NCBI GenBank assembly: GCA_960531495.1
Contig: OY482846.1
Coordinates: 37,401,065 to 37,465,064, forward strand
DNA from: Zeus faber
Taxonomy: Eukaryota; Chordata; Actinopteri; Zeiformes; Zeidae
Direction of reading: 5' to 3'
DNA length: 64,000 nt
Position 1 is the first letter of the stretch; the number at the start of each line of letters is the position of its first letter. This document shows, in pieces, positions 23,281 through 35,688 of this stretch. A model generated the notes under the pieces. It searched no databases and was not told where the DNA came from. It saw only the letters and a program-made list of their open reading frames with translations. Position numbers and translations under genes: made by a program.

Positions 23281-23520
23281 TTAGCAATAGTTCTGACAAC
23301 GGTACTAGCACCATGGCATGAACCACATTAAACCCTGCTCCCGAGTGGAGAAGGCATTTCGACACACACGCACACACTCCCCCTCTGGTTTGTTTACCGG
23401 GTGGCTGCGTTCTCATCTGTGTCAGTGTTCATTTGAGTGTCGTTTAGGCAAGAAATAAACCCAAAGTCAATGGTGACAGACAGGCAATAAGCGTGCGTGT
23501 ACGTGTGTGCGCCTGCATGT

Positions 23521-23522
23521 GC

Positions 23523-23575
<53 letters not shown>
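23521..23575. repeat. (GT)n microsatellite
   Basis: GT run of about 50 bp preceded by GCGT-type variants. Confidence 0.95.
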
Positions 23576-23576
<1 letters not shown>

Positions 23577-23718
23577 AGGGCTGTGAGGAAGACAATTAAC
23601 AGTTTGAAGGTGACTCCGCCGCTCCCTCCATGTCTTTCCTTGTGATTTCCAGGTTAGCTCCCCTTTGTTGCCTACTGCCCCTGGAAGCTGACAACATGTG
23701 TTGTGATGATTCTTTTCT

Positions 23719-23870
<152 letters not shown>

Positions 23871-24546
23871 TGTGTGTTTACTGGTCGGCCTGTCTGTGTC
23901 CATGCGCCCTTGACCGCTGATGCTGTCTCTCCTCCAGACCAAATCTCTCCTCTGAGCCTGGGGTGCATTCTTCCATAGCACGTGGACACACGCGCACACG
24001 CGGGCGCGCACACTTTTAAAAAGGTGAGCGGAAGGCCGTACCTCGGCCGAGCGGGTCATCTTTTCGCCCATTCCCCGGGCTCCTCAATTCGGCTACTATC
24101 CCCTCCTGATAAAGGGCACCTTTCTCCACAAAAGAACAGATATGAAGAAGTCAAATAATAATAATAATGACAATAATAATAATTAATAAATTAAAAGAAA
24201 GTAAATGACAGACCATTGCAGAATTTCTCCTCTCGCAATTTCTCTTTTTCTTTTTCTTTTCGTGCTAGCCACTGAAGGAGTCTTAAATGGATCAATTGAG
24301 TTATAGAGAAACGTAATATCCACGAAGGATAGTGTAATATCTGCATGTGGTATAACACAATATCTGCATGCTGGATGACCTCAATCAATACTTCCAGCTA
24401 CTCACAAAGGCAAACCGCTAAATATTGATGTGGCTACTCCCCTGGTTTATAAACCGAATTGATCGGGGGCAAATTTGACCACACACCGGCAATTAGCAAT
24501 TAGATGTAGAGCCCAAGTCTTAAGAAAAAAAAGGAAGAAAATAAAT

Positions 24547-24549
<3 letters not shown>
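23871..24549. other. No gene recognised
   Basis: The segment 23880-24110 is GC-rich. 'tctctcctccag' near 23938 looks like a splice acceptor and 'aaaaaggtgagc' near 24022 like a donor, but all three frames between them are closed. Confidence 0.5.

Positions 24550-24598
<49 letters not shown>
24550..24598. repeat. (TA)n microsatellite
   Basis: About 24 TA units. Confidence 0.95.
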
Positions 24599-24603
<5 letters not shown>

Positions 24604-25797
24604 ATACAGATAAATAAATAAATAAACACAACATTTATACAAGAACCAGAAGTGTGGATTCATTAGTACAGAGGTTTGCTGTGTACTGTTATTTTTTGTT
24701 TTTCAGACATATTGTCAGTATTCTGTTTTACTGCTTAAATTCCTTAGCTTCATACTTCTTATTAAATGCTTAAAATGTAATGATCAGGTTTATTTTTCAC
24801 TATCCTGCTATATTTTTATGTTATTGTGTAACAGCTATTTTTTCAGATTTGCATTGCCTAATATTTTCAAAATGTCAGCTTTGTTTCCCATTACCCTGCC
24901 ATATCGTACTGTGTATTGTTAACTGAGGTTTATTTTATATTTCAGTTTTTCCCCAGATGATGACATTTTTAAATTTTATACTCTTATTCTATTGTTTGTA
25001 AGTGTTGTTTATTCTTCAAGAACTTTACATATGTACTTTAGTATTCAATATTATTTTCAAGTATCTCTATCTACTTCAAATTTATTCAATTTTGAAGACT
25101 TTTTCACTACATGTCAAAGCAAATATTGATAGTTATTAGTCTTGTAGCTATTATTTAGTTTCTAGTTGTGTTCAGTTGTTATTATTTTCTATAATATAGT
25201 TATGTATATATACTGTATAAACAGATTTTATCTTACAGTATTTTGTTGAATTGTTATCAGGATTATCAGGAAAAATTGCTACAGAAGCACTTTATACTGT
25301 ACAGTCCTATAGGCTCTTATGGATGTTATTGACCGGTAGTGTATATATGCATTGGAAGTGATTTTACTGCTGTAGACTTTGAGGCAAACAAGTTCATCTC
25401 AAAAAACAAGAAGACAGAAGTGCAAATAAGATGTACAAATTCGTGCAGGCTTCCGGTTAAATTATTGTGTCGCATAGTGGTTTTTTTCTGCAGAGTCTTA
25501 TCAAGTCCAATATGATACTTTTGGAGGTTTCTTCCCCACTTGCTCCATTGATGGTAGTAGGTTCTTGAAGTCCTTCAACCGAGTTGTGCTTATAATGCAT
25601 CCAGGCCAGCACAAAAATACCATACAGAATATGGAATGGATTCAACTTAATTTCATACCTTGGATTACTTATTTGAGGGAATTTATCGAAACACTTTTAT
25701 GGGATCACGGTAATAATAACAACTCTTCTAGTTATTATAGGGTAGTTTATATTGAAATTTATTCTTGCTTGTGCTATCTTACTTATTTTTACAGATT
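24599..25797. other. No gene recognised
   Basis: Very AT-rich DNA with no repeat end or domain that I recognise. Confidence 0.5.
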
Positions 25798-26240
25798 TTA
25801 TTGATTGAAGCGGCGGCCAGCGGCCTCATAGGTGAGCCCCCTGAATTGGTGTTGGTCGTCTTCCTGGGTGTGTCCCAACCGGTACAGGATAGCCTGCCTA
25901 ATGTTGTCGTAATTGGTACGCGAGGTTGCCAGCAAGCTGTGTACCGCCACCTCTGGCCCCCCTGTCAGGACAGGAAGAAGGAGCATTGCCCACTCCAGCT
26001 CCCGTCAGCCACACGTCTGTGCTGTGCCCTCACGGGTGGTGAGATATGCCTTAGGGTCATCAGTCTCCATCATCCGGGGCGCAGCGATCGGAGCGATCCT
26101 TGGCCGATCAGCTCTACCAGGGCCTGCGTCTTGTATGGCCAGCAGCTGTTGGTAGTTGAGGGCAGCCTTGCTCTTCTATATCTCCACCAGGCGTAAAAAG
26201 GCTTGTCCCAGCAGTGATTCACCTACATTGGGTGCCCCTA
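25798..26240 (-). pseudogene. Ty3/gypsy-type Gag remnant
   Basis: The minus strand encodes a SCAN-like capsid segment typical of fish gypsy elements. Pieces include 'QQLLAIQDAGPGRADRPRIA' (about 26140-26080), 'METDDPKAYLTT' (about 26073), 'ELEWAMLLLPVLTGGPEVAV' and 'NYDNIRQAILYRLGHT', then 'RGLTYEAAGRRF' at 25810. At least one stop and a frame change near 26010 break it. It stops at 25798 in AT-rich DNA, so everything 3' of Gag is lost. Upstream on the same strand lies a probable LTR (26521-26958). The element could belong to the same group as the pol at 57-59 kb, but no shared sequence proves it. Confidence 0.7.
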
Positions 26241-26520
26241 TGACAAGACTCGCAAGACAAGTGCAGAAACAAATCAAATTCATAAATTAACGTAACAGAC
26301 TTTCTTTCTAAACTCCAGTAACATTGCCCAGTACTTGTATATGGACAAAGCGAGAGAGGTTACACCACAGCAGCTTTTCAAGACTCTTAAGACTGTTAAT
26401 TACCTCAATCTCCTGCAGCTGCATTCCCTTCTGGTTGCCAGTGGTGGTTCCCGCCCTACCAGCAGTTTCCGCCAAAACCGCTCCCCACTACCACAAAAGG
26501 CATAATTCGTAATTGAATAT

Positions 26521-26958
26521 TGCTGTAAAGTGGAGTTGAGTGTTGCTCACTGTAGAAGAAATTCTCCTGCATGGTCTGTGAGGTTAATCTGCACAAGAAA
26601 ACAAAACTGAGAATTTTAAACATATTTATTCTGCAGAATAAAGAGAAAGATTCAGTACTGCTCCAAAGGAGTGTTCTGATCGGTCTACCCCAACTGCTGA
26701 CCAAGACAAATTTTATACCAAAGAAAGGTTCTGTGCCATTGGTCAGATGTCATTTACAAGACAGTACCCCTCGGTCATCAATTGATCAAATCAAATCAAT
26801 CATGAGAGCTCATACAATGGTTAAACAGTCAAAATCAGGTCACAGGCACAATCTGACATCATGCCATCAAACAAAAAAACAATGCTCTGTCAAGATACCC
26901 TTGTCTCCACACAAGGTTGAGTGAGGATGAAATGTGATCTCGTGTTTATACTACAACA
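26521..26958 (-). mobile_element. Probable 5' LTR of the gypsy remnant
   Basis: Read on the minus strand, the segment starts 'tgttgtagtataaac' and ends near '...ctttacagca'. It holds a TATA box ('tataaaa', complement of 26711-26717) and an AATAAA signal (complement of 26625-26630) in the order expected for U3-R-U5. It lies 5' of the Gag remnant with a leader of about 280 bp. No second LTR is present to confirm the ends. Confidence 0.55.
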
Positions 26959-27179
26959 GACATTGTTTAAAAGAGCAGTCTCTTCATATAAACTCTGAGG
27001 GACTCATTTAAACGCAGAGGTGATGTGTTTAAAAAGCTAGGTAACACACACAAAAAGTTATTGTCCTATAGAACAGGTAAGACATCATTCTCAGAGTTGA
27101 CCACCAGGACTAATGAAGGACTAGTCTGCTCCTTCTGTCTGGTCTTGGAGGCCATATCCATGAATCCAAAGATAAACCA

Positions 27180-27390
27180 GCCTCTGACCAAGTTGAATTT
27201 AAGACTTCACTTAGACCTAGATTAGTTTAAGTCCTCCCTCTGGAAATCAGATTTCTTTATAATCCACAACTAGGGCAAATCTAAGACTATTTTCATGGCT
27301 GAGGAAAGCCATTTCAGTTTGTCCAGAATTAAAGTATGATTTGGTCTAAGATCAAGCCTAATTTGTCTCCAGGAAACTGCCCCGAAGTGA
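27180..27390. repeat. Possible MITE end
   Basis: 'aaatctaagactattttc', 'tttggtctaagatcaagcc' and 'ccaggaaactgcccc' resemble the repeated 'aagactaaacctaatctggg' module of a common fish MITE. Weakly supported. Confidence 0.3.
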
Positions 27391-29048
27391 CTTAATTTGG
27401 TCCATTCTGAGTTTGCCCGTTGTCTTTTGGGATAAGAAATAAATTAAAAAGAACAAGAACAAGTTTTTGCTCTGAAATTTTTTTCACTTCACCCACACTA
27501 CAGAAGACAGCGCTGGAAGCTACAAGCCTCTCGTGACATCACAGTACCACCTGAACTGTTTACATTTCACGTCCAATGTCTCTGTTCTTGTTTATACATG
27601 ATTCCAATCAACCTTGTTGATGTGGTGATAAATGAACAAATCTTGAATACTGAACCCACTAAACCTGTAGAGTGGAATCTTGTGTTAGATGGGGAAAATA
27701 GATATATACTATATACACACCCAGATGGAAATTGCAGTAATCTGGACTGGAGGAACTTGAAGAAAATGTTAATACGGGTGCTGCGTGTTGAGATAAACAG
27801 ATTTATTAAATAAACCGTAGAGGAGCACTTACAACATACACGGGTGATTAATATAGGATTTTAATTTCAAATAAATCAAAAGATATTGGAGATGCATTTG
27901 AGTGGCCGTGCAGATTGTATTGTACCATTGCAGATAGCTCAGGTGTTGCAATATATGCATGTTAATCATATTTTTGCCACCTTTGCCCTGTTGAAATTTG
28001 ATTTGTGTATTCATCTGGAATACTGGAATAGAGGTGCATGTGAACTTCAGTATTATTATATTTTTTTCAAGTTTTAATTTATCTATGTTTATGACTTACC
28101 CCTAATGATTTGGTAATCTCCACAACTGAAAGGCTGACATGCATGATTGATTGGTTGATAACTCAATAAGTTTATAGGTGAATAGAATAAATGAAGATGG
28201 AACAGAGGAAAATTGTATATTTTAATCCTCACCAAGAATCCGTCCTAAAATCCAACATTATTAGTTATTTGTGGTAACGATTTGATATTAAAATAATAAC
28301 CTTTAATCACTATTAGCCTTGCTGTGCTTAACCAGGCTTCAAAGAAACCATTAAAGTAACATTACACAGAGAGACAGTTTCAATTTGTGTGTACTGGATA
28401 ATGCACTGGCAACAAACAAATGTAAAAAAAATGCTTTGCTGAAAGCATAAAAGGGGAATACAAAAAATGGCTTTTAAAACTAATTGGAGAGTTCTCTGAG
28501 CCCCAGTGGGCCGGCACTAGAAGCTTTCAGGCTGTCACACGTGTCCCTTATGTTTGGGTGATTTGTACGACAATTGTAATTCAAGGAAACGAGAGCAACA
28601 AGGGGGAAGTGCCAAGTCAAGTGTTCGGCCTCGACATACAAAGCAGTCCCGGCAATTAACCTCGATCAAACTAATTAGCTGGTCTGAGGCTTTAAACTGT
28701 CAAAATATCAAGTGCTAAGTGTTATATAAATAATTATTGTTATTTTTATTCGTAGTAGTAGTAAATATTGTAGGTGGTGTCATAGTAATTTACCAGTATA
28801 TGGCCCTAATGAATCGTTTTGACCAATCCTAAATCAGCTATTTGATTGCTCCACTGCCTGACTTTTTATTGACAGACTTACATACAGACATAGACACACC
28901 GACATAGTAAAATCAAAGTTGAAAGTCTCCAATACTGAATGCACTTAGAGAAGTACAAGTACTTGAAAAATGTGTCCAAGTATAGTACTTTTAGGTAATT
29001 AACCACTACCTTCCACAGTCCCAAATAAAGTTCTCTCTTTCCCGACAG
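27391..29048. other. No gene recognised
   Basis: AT-rich DNA. The plus frame 27598-27813 (71 codons) shows no domain. 'gagaagtacaagtacttg' near 28950 resembles the interior of the hAT MITE seen at 54 kb. Confidence 0.45.
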
Positions 29049-29169
29049 CCTGTTGACACCCCCTCTCCCTACCGCTTTCTCTCCATGGCTCCTCTGAAGG
29101 AGAGCGGGTTGGATAGACAGATACATGCCGGGGGGATCTACGGCCCTCCAAACATGTCGCCTCGACAAG
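29049..29169 (+). CDS. Candidate internal exon of an unidentified gene
   Basis: A good acceptor, 'ttctctctttcccgacag' ending at 29048, precedes a 121-bp segment that ends at a 'aag|gtgggt' donor (29169/29170). Only one frame is open: 40 codons plus one base, beginning 'PVDTPSPYRFLSMAPLKE' and ending 'GGIYGPPNMSPRQ'. The peptide is proline-rich with conserved-looking aromatic and glycine residues, and the segment is GC-rich within AT-rich surroundings. I do not recognise the gene. A longer minus-strand frame (28878-29408) overlaps it and is probably its shadow. A chance open exon cannot be excluded at this length. Confidence 0.35.
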
Positions 29170-31119
29170 GTGGGTGAGAACGTGCTTGTCAGTGGAGAGT
29201 CTACGCTGAGTGGAGAGGTGTCCTGTCCGCGATGTGTCACGCCCTCCAGACTTGGGCGCTCGCCACATTGGTGCCAAAATACTCTGCTCGTTCTGAATCG
29301 GGGACGAGTTTCTGTTGTTTCTGTCATTCTAACGTGACGCAGTGGTCGGGTGGGAGTCGTGTTATTACTCTTTTTTTGCTGTAGAACATGGAAGGACCGG
29401 GCTTCCACTTCAGATTTTTAAGCTAAATGTATTGTGCATGTTTTCAATGATTTCTGTTGTTGGAAAGGGGGCTTTTATGGATAATGCCATCTGAGGTAAA
29501 AGTGTGGGTGGTTATTATATTAATTTATTTATCTATTTGTTTTTCGAGCACAAGCATTAACACGGCAAAACTGCGTTTTACTCCTTCAATGCTGAGTCGT
29601 ACATTTATTTCATAATCATGGGAAAATCAACACCAGCTTTGAACTCTTGCGTACATACTGTATACATTTCTAAGCTTAGTACAGCGACCCATGAAGGACA
29701 TTTGTATGATGCTAATTTGCATTAACGTCCTCTAGTACTCATACTCATTCCTAACGTGGTCAACAAGTCGGAATATTGCCAATAAGGTGATATGACATTT
29801 TTTTTATCATATCATATCAAATTATACCCGTATAATTGTGAATGGGTTGGTCCAACAAATCATTCGGTTTGTAATGTGTACCGAACCGAAAGCCTTGTAC
29901 CGAGCGATTCAGTTCCATTACGTGTATCGTTACACCCCTACAAAACCCATTATTATCCTTTCAGGTCAACCATCAGGCACATTGGATCATCCTTTTAGTT
30001 CTTTGTTTTTTTTCTACACTGCTGTATTTTGGTTTGTTAGGTATTTTAGTCACATGGTTACATAACGGTCATAGTACCCCCGACTCAGATGCTCGCTAAA
30101 CTGAGCGTAAAAAATGTCCCCAGCTAAATACAATACGACTCCGGTTACACTTGCACACAGATCTGAAATGAATGGTAAACCAGAAATGTTCGGCAGGTTG
30201 CACAGCTGCAAAAATCAAAGACTAAAAACTAAAATAAAAACCTTGCGTCTTATCTATTTAAGTGATTATTTTATTTATTAGGAATAGGACTATTGATGTT
30301 ATGGATTTATGTGTTTAATAATTATTTCATGTACATGCCTCATTACGGGTCTTATTCTACCTTATAACATGTGTCTTCCATTCTGATAGGAAGTTAGATA
30401 GTTAGATAGGAAGTTAGATAAAACAGTGCCGGCGGACCAGATGTCGGCCATTGTCAATCATCTTATGCAATCTGGTTGCCCCGTACCAGAATTCATATAA
30501 ACAAAAAAAGCACTCTATACCTCCATAGGCTCAGAAACTTCCGCCAAGGAAGTTCTAAAAATAAAAATAAAAATATGGATTTTCATTATATAGAATCATT
30601 ATCACTCAATTATAAAATCATTAATCTGGCAACCATGTTGTCGGTTTTGTCAACCCATATAATGATATAGAATATAACACTTCTGAAAGGTGGTTTCGAA
30701 CCCTGAAAAAGCTTACATATTTTTTACCAATATAGCCCTGTGACTGCCTTCATGAATTTTTTAGTAGCTCAGCATTTATTGTTTGTGAACAAAATGAAAA
30801 ATTTGTAGCTGATCAGTGCGCCATTAGTAATGGGACAGATTTCGGAGCTCAAATCATATCCTATTCAATAACCAAAATCTTAATTTGAGATCAGGTTTGA
30901 CGCTCATGTTATTTTTATCTTATCTGACAGTTGAAACCAGGAGCTTCTGCTGTCAGATAGTTTATGGGTTGATGGATGGGCCCGGTCACTGCTTGGAACT
31001 GACATCCATAGTCCGACACAGTCCATACAGAGGTGGCTTCCACCAGGGCATAAATCACACCACCGAGGCTCCGACACACACTTAAGGGCCTTCAGAGGGC
31101 CATTTCAGAACCAAGCAAG
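29170..31119. other. No gene recognised; possible hAT MITE end
   Basis: At 29870-29940 the sequence 'taccgagcgattcagttcc' to 'tacaccccta' looks like the right end of a fish hAT MITE whose TIR begins TAGGGGTGTAACG on the minus strand; its left end was not found. The rest is AT-rich without recognised features. Confidence 0.4.
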
Positions 31120-31142
31120 CGTGTGTGTGTGTGCGTGCGTGT

Positions 31143-31183
<41 letters not shown>
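31120..31183. repeat. (GT)n microsatellite
   Basis: GT run of about 60 bp with 'gcgt' variants at its left. Confidence 0.95.
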
Positions 31184-31185
<2 letters not shown>

Positions 31186-31329
31186 CTTGTTACTGCATGT
31201 GTGTGAGCATGTGTCTGTGTCTGTTGTACAATTCGGAAAAGATAGAGTGAGAGTCTGCAGCAGAGGAAATAGTGTTCCAACACTCTTTTTAACGCGAAGG
31301 AATACCTTGGTTGTCATCTCGTTAAGGTG

Positions 31330-31745
31330 TTGCACCTCCAAAAGATTTTGCGCTATCTCAACATGGTATTGAATTATATCCCAAAAGAATTGTGTTATCC
31401 TGCAAACTGTTACGTTTTCCAGAGATAGTTTTGCATTGTATTGTAAAAGGATTTCATTTTGTCGCAAAAGCCTTTTGTCGCGTCCTAAAAGGTATTATTG
31501 CATTGTCTCACAAATGTTTTGTGTTATCCTGAGATAGTTTGCCATTTTACAGCGCAAGTATTGTGTTATCTCACAAAAGTTTAGTGTTATCATACAGTAT
31601 ATCACATACTGTACTCACATATGTATTGTGAAAAAGTGTTGCAAAAGGATGGCGTTATCCTGCAATAATTTTGTTTTACATCGCAAAAGTAATGTGTTAT
31701 ATTGCACAGAAGTTTTGCATTATCCTGAGACAGTTTCACACAATT
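31330..31745. repeat. Degenerate minisatellite, 'tgtgttatcctgcaaaa'
   Basis: At least ten diverged units recur with the core 'ttgtgttatcctg' or 'ttgtgttatctcacaaaag', alternating 'ttatcctgagatagttt' and 'ttatctcacaaaagt' forms. Unit spacing is about 25-35 bp. Similar arrays are common in fish genomes. Confidence 0.75.
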
Positions 31746-32298
31746 TTTTGCATCATTAATTCAAGGCGAAAATATAGGCTATGGAGAGTTGGTGATGCAA
31801 AGGTAAAAAGGTATTGCTTTTGTTTTTTTGTTTTTTTCTCGACCATATACATATGTACATATGTATGTTCTCCCATGTCCCCTTAGGGGCTGTGCACAGG
31901 CGCAAATGATGAGCAGAAAAAACAAAACTCAGTCACCCTTGTCAATATGCTGATAAAAAAAAAATTCGATTTCATACATGGAGCGAGAGACCGCCACCCG
32001 CCTGCGATTTACTGCGTATGGGAGCCAGAGCAGGGACCAATATCCTGGTATTATGAGGGGGAGCAGCAGAAAGAACTGAGGTAAGGAGTCTATCAGACCC
32101 CGGTTGTGTTGCACCCTAAAGCACGGGGAGCGGGTTTACACGGGCTGTGAAGTGGATGAACAGCGACATATTGACATTCACAGCTTCAGAGGAAAAGACC
32201 ACGATTCGCTCCAACGCCGCTCCAACAATGGACGGAGCCTCGGACCTTTCTTCCACGGATTAAAATATTCAACCACAGAGCCGGAATAGGCCAGCAAT
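31746..32298. other. No gene recognised
   Basis: A moderately GC-rich piece at 32100-32290 precedes the LINE 3' end; it has only a 61-codon frame without a domain. Confidence 0.45.
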
Positions 32299-33137
32299 TC
32301 AAGATTAAAGATTCAAGATTCAAGAGGTTTACTTGTCACATACATATATATACGTTCATACGTATAGGCAGTGAAATGTCTTTGCAACGCACCCGGAAAT
32401 TATGCACAATGGTTTCTAAAGCAAACATAATAGCTAACCTAATTCCTACCTAGCAGTTTGTGAATTGAATAATATAAATTAACTAAACTTAAAATAGGAC
32501 TCAAAAGGGTAATACAGAGTAGGGGTACAAAATATAAAGTGAGTATGGAGATATACAGTACACAACAGTACAAGATAGCAATACAGTAACACCGTACAGA
32601 ACAGCAATACAGCGTGGTAAGCAGTTACCCAGAACAGTAATACAGTAACTTGCAGTACAGTATGCTAGATACAGTACAGTTGGGCAGTGTGAGTGACCAA
32701 GTGCTTTTTGTTAGGACCCCTGGTGAGTTCTGCATTGACAGTTCTTATGGCTTGCAGGAAGAAACTCAGTCTCAGTCTCTCTGTTCTCAGTGTGTGGCTC
32801 GGAGGCGCTTGCCCGACTGCAGCAGCTGGAACAGCCCGTCATTGGGGTGATGAGGATCCATCATGATCTTGTGTGCTCTGCTACTACACCTCCTTGTGTA
32901 TAAGTCTTGCAGGGAGGGGAGGGTAGTTCCAGTGGTACGTTGGGCTGAACGCACCACCCTCTGCAGGGCCCGCCTGTCCTGAGCAGTACAGTTCCCAAAC
33001 CAGGCAGTGATGTTGCCTGTCAGGATGCTCCTCACTGCTCCAGAGTAGAAGGACTTGAGGATCCTCACCGAGACCCTACAATTGTTCATCTGCCTGAGGT
33101 GGTAAAGACGCTGCCTCGCCTTCCTCACCAGAGTGAA
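32299..33137 (-). mobile_element. L2-like LINE, 5'-truncated copy (a)
   Basis: The 3' end is at 32299, where 'attaaagattcaagattcaa' is the 7-bp tail repeat in complement. The minus frame 33128-32787 encodes the C-terminal part of the LINE ORF2: 'KARQRLYHLRQM', 'ILKSFYSGAVRSILTGNI', 'AQDRRALQRVVRSAQ' and 'LPSLQDLYTRRC'. This lies downstream of the reverse transcriptase catalytic core, which is missing. Length is 839 bp; truncation at about 33137 falls at the sequence just after the 'THTDTL' region of copy (c). Same family as 47998-49950 and 50549-53445. Confidence 0.9.
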
Positions 33138-33479
33138 TTCCTAAACACAACACCCGGTAAAAATTGAATTTCAAATCACAGTTCCACTGTGTGGTAGGAT
33201 AGGGAAGGGACTTGATTGTATCCAGCTATGGGGAGGAGCCTAGGATTGAACCAGCAACCTTCAGATTAAGTAGATGACCCGCTCTTCCTCCTGAGAAAAT
33301 GCATGTTACATTGAATATCTAAGTGGCTCTAAGCTGACCTTACCTCTACAGCGCTTCAAGTATATTGCTTTGCATTTGCGATTTTTTACAGCTTCTATAT
33401 AAGAAATAATAGCTAGTGCCCAGACTTGAAGTTTCTATTCTGAGGTCACTCCAGGCATCCTGAACTACCAGGCTGCTCT

Positions 33480-34015
33480 GACTGCCAGGCTCCTCTGAAG
33501 AGAGGGTTAGACGATTCAGAAGGCTGCAAAAAAGTCTTTAAGTTTGAATGTACCTACTTCCACGGCAGAAACATCGTAAGAATTGGAAGACAAATGGAAC
33601 AGCTTAAGTCAAGCAAAAAGGTCTGAAAGCGGCAGAAAGACTCCAGGTAAACTGACCTGAAACCCGGTGAGGAGCCTTCACATCACTGCAGAACACAGCA
33701 GCGGACGGGTCTAGTCGTTCATCGGACGGTACAATGCACTTTGGCCGACAAAGCACATCCGTGGCCGAGTTTGCAGAAGTTAAGCCTTTTCCCGCGACAT
33801 CGACACAAAATTAAGAGTCTGAAGAACTCAAAAGGAAGCCTGAAGCCTTTTGGAACGATGTGCTTTGGACTGATGAAACATAAATGTAACTGTTTGGCCA
33901 CGGCCCAAAAAGGTACGTTTGTAGAGAAGACCACCTGGCCAACTGTCAAGCCTGGGGGGTGGATCCGTGATGCTTTGGGGCCAGTGCGGCGGGGGCACAT
34001 GGAAGTACTGTCCGT
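33480..34015 (+). pseudogene. Tc1-like transposase relic (DDE region)
   Basis: Diagnostic pieces in the correct order are 'VLWTDET' at about 33862, which contains the second catalytic Asp, then 'LFGHGPKRYV' and 'GGSVMLWG' at about 33957. The upstream part has a decayed 'tggaagacaaatggaac' to 'cacatcactgcagaacac' region that fits the linker and core start. The third catalytic residue and the right TIR are lost because similarity stops at about 34015, before TC repeats. Frameshifts separate the pieces. Confidence 0.75.
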
Positions 34016-34036
34016 GCCGAAGGATGAACGGATGCC

Positions 34037-34262
34037 TCTCTCTCTCTCTCTCTCTCTCCATCTCGTTCCCTCTATCTCTCTCTCCCTCCCTCATCTCTAT
34101 CTCCCTCCCCCTCTTTCTCTCTCCCTCCTACCTCCTCGCGATGTGACACCCTTTGCTCGTCGCTGCAAATGTCAGCCCTGTCTCTGGAGGAGGAGGAGGA
34201 GGAGGAGGAGGAGGAGAGGAATCGTCGCCGTCGTCATCTCTCTCTCTCTCTTTCTTCCGCAG
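34037..34262. repeat. (TC)n, (GGA)n and (TC)n simple repeats
   Basis: TC/CCTC-rich sequence (34037-34136), a GGA run (34188-34216) and a second TC run ending in 'tttcttccgcag' (34236-34262). The 207-codon plus frame across them is an artefact of low complexity. Confidence 0.9.
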
Positions 34263-34338
34263 ATGAGTTTGCTGCGGTTCAATCTCTTTCAAAGGCGAGC
34301 GGAGCTCAGGCCGTCGGTGTCCGCGGGGACGAGAGGGG

Positions 34339-35393
34339 GTGAGAGAAACAGAAAGAAAGAATGATGGGGAGAGAAAGGGAGGGGGAGAAGGAGGGAAAGA
34401 AGGAGAGAGAGGGAGCAAATAGCCTCTGTGATGGCGCTGTCGGGCGCCCAGAGTGCTGCTCGCGCACTCTTGCTAATTGTTCATTGTTCTCGATCGCGGC
34501 GAGATGAAAGAACCCGAGAGAATTTGCATACCCTGCCGGGTGTGTGTGTGTGTGTGTCTGTGTCCTCTTCCCCTCCTCCTTCCTATTGAGGGAGGTCAGA
34601 GGTCAAAGCAGCCACTGGGGAACACTGGGGAAGCAAACTAACTAAAAAGCTAAAACTGAAAATAGGCCTTGTTTGACTTAATAAAGAATAAAAATTGTCC
34701 CAGTTTGATTTTCTCCAAAATAAAAATTGTCCCAGTTTGATTTAATAATAAAAAATAAAAAAATAATAGACTGCATTTGATTCAGTAAAAATGAAAGTCC
34801 CCATTTTATTTAATTATACAATTTTAATAGTCCCTGTCGGATTCAAAAAATAATAATTGTAAAGATAGTCCCCATTTTATTTTATTTAAAAAGTCCTCAT
34901 TTTATTTATTTAAACATTTTAAGTAGTAAAAGAAAAAATCTAAAGAGACCTTTAATACAAATTGTCCTCATGTGATTCAATAAACCAAAACAAAACTTCT
35001 CCCCATGCCAATTAAGAAAAATTTAAAAAAGCCCCCATTTTGATTTAATCCAAAAATGGTTTGTTCCCACCGCCCTTTTGCAACGTGTTCGTCACAGAGA
35101 TTCCCATCGCAATAACGATTCAAAAATTTAAAGACGACACATCGCACACAGACACACACACACGCACTGTCAGGGTGCTAATGTAAGCCTGAATGTTCTC
35201 TCGGCTTAAATGGTGTCGGCTACGGCTCCCACGGTGAGACACAATTCTGGTGGCGGCCGTCATGTGGTGATCCCATCTGGTTGCCGCTTCGTCCACATGC
35301 GGAGCGTGCATGTGCGGAGGCTTTTTTTTTGCTGTGGTTTGTGCACTTGATGAACAGGGAAGAAAAAAACAACAATCAAACAATAACATCTGT
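34339..35393. other. No gene recognised; AT-rich duplications
   Basis: A short GT run lies at 34541-34562. From 34670 to 35060 a theme 'gtcc(c)cattttatttaa' or 'gtcccagtttgatttaata' recurs about eight times at irregular spacing, which suggests an old tandem array. Confidence 0.5.
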
Positions 35394-35447
35394 GTGTTTG
35401 TGTTTGTGTTGTTGTGAGTGTGTGTGTGTGTGTGTGTGTTTGTGAGT
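35394..35447. repeat. (GT)n / (GTTT)n microsatellite
   Basis: 'tgtttgtgtttgtgttgttg' passes into a GT run. Confidence 0.9.
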
Positions 35448-35642
35448 GTGCGTGAGCCCGTGCACACGCATGACCAATCCCATCACGGGCGTGTACGGCT
35501 CCCTTTTCGCCGCTTTCCCCTCGGCCAAAGCAACATGCAGGCACATCTGATATATTATTCAGCGCTTTACATAACGCGGTCTGCCCCAGTTTTGTTTTTT
35601 TTGTTTTTTGTCAACCCACAACACATAACCCTTTAATTCTTG

Positions 35643-35688
35643 CGTGCACACACGCATGCACGCACGCACACACACACACACACACACG

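Noticed and set aside
23938..24027. Candidate exon between a CTCCTCCAG acceptor and a GGTGAGC donor
   Set aside because: All three frames contain stops.
28878..29408. 176-codon minus-strand ORF
   Set aside because: No recognisable domain, low-quality C-terminus from AT-rich DNA, and it overlaps the better-supported candidate exon on the plus strand.
34263..34338. Exon call for the 76-bp segment after the TC run
   Set aside because: The acceptor may be an accident of TC repeats ending in CAG. It is mentioned only as a possible partner of the 29 kb exon.
33741..34364. 207-codon plus-strand ORF, the longest in the window
   Set aside because: It joins an out-of-frame part of a Tc1 relic to TC and GGA simple repeats. 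The Tc1 motifs are read in another frame.
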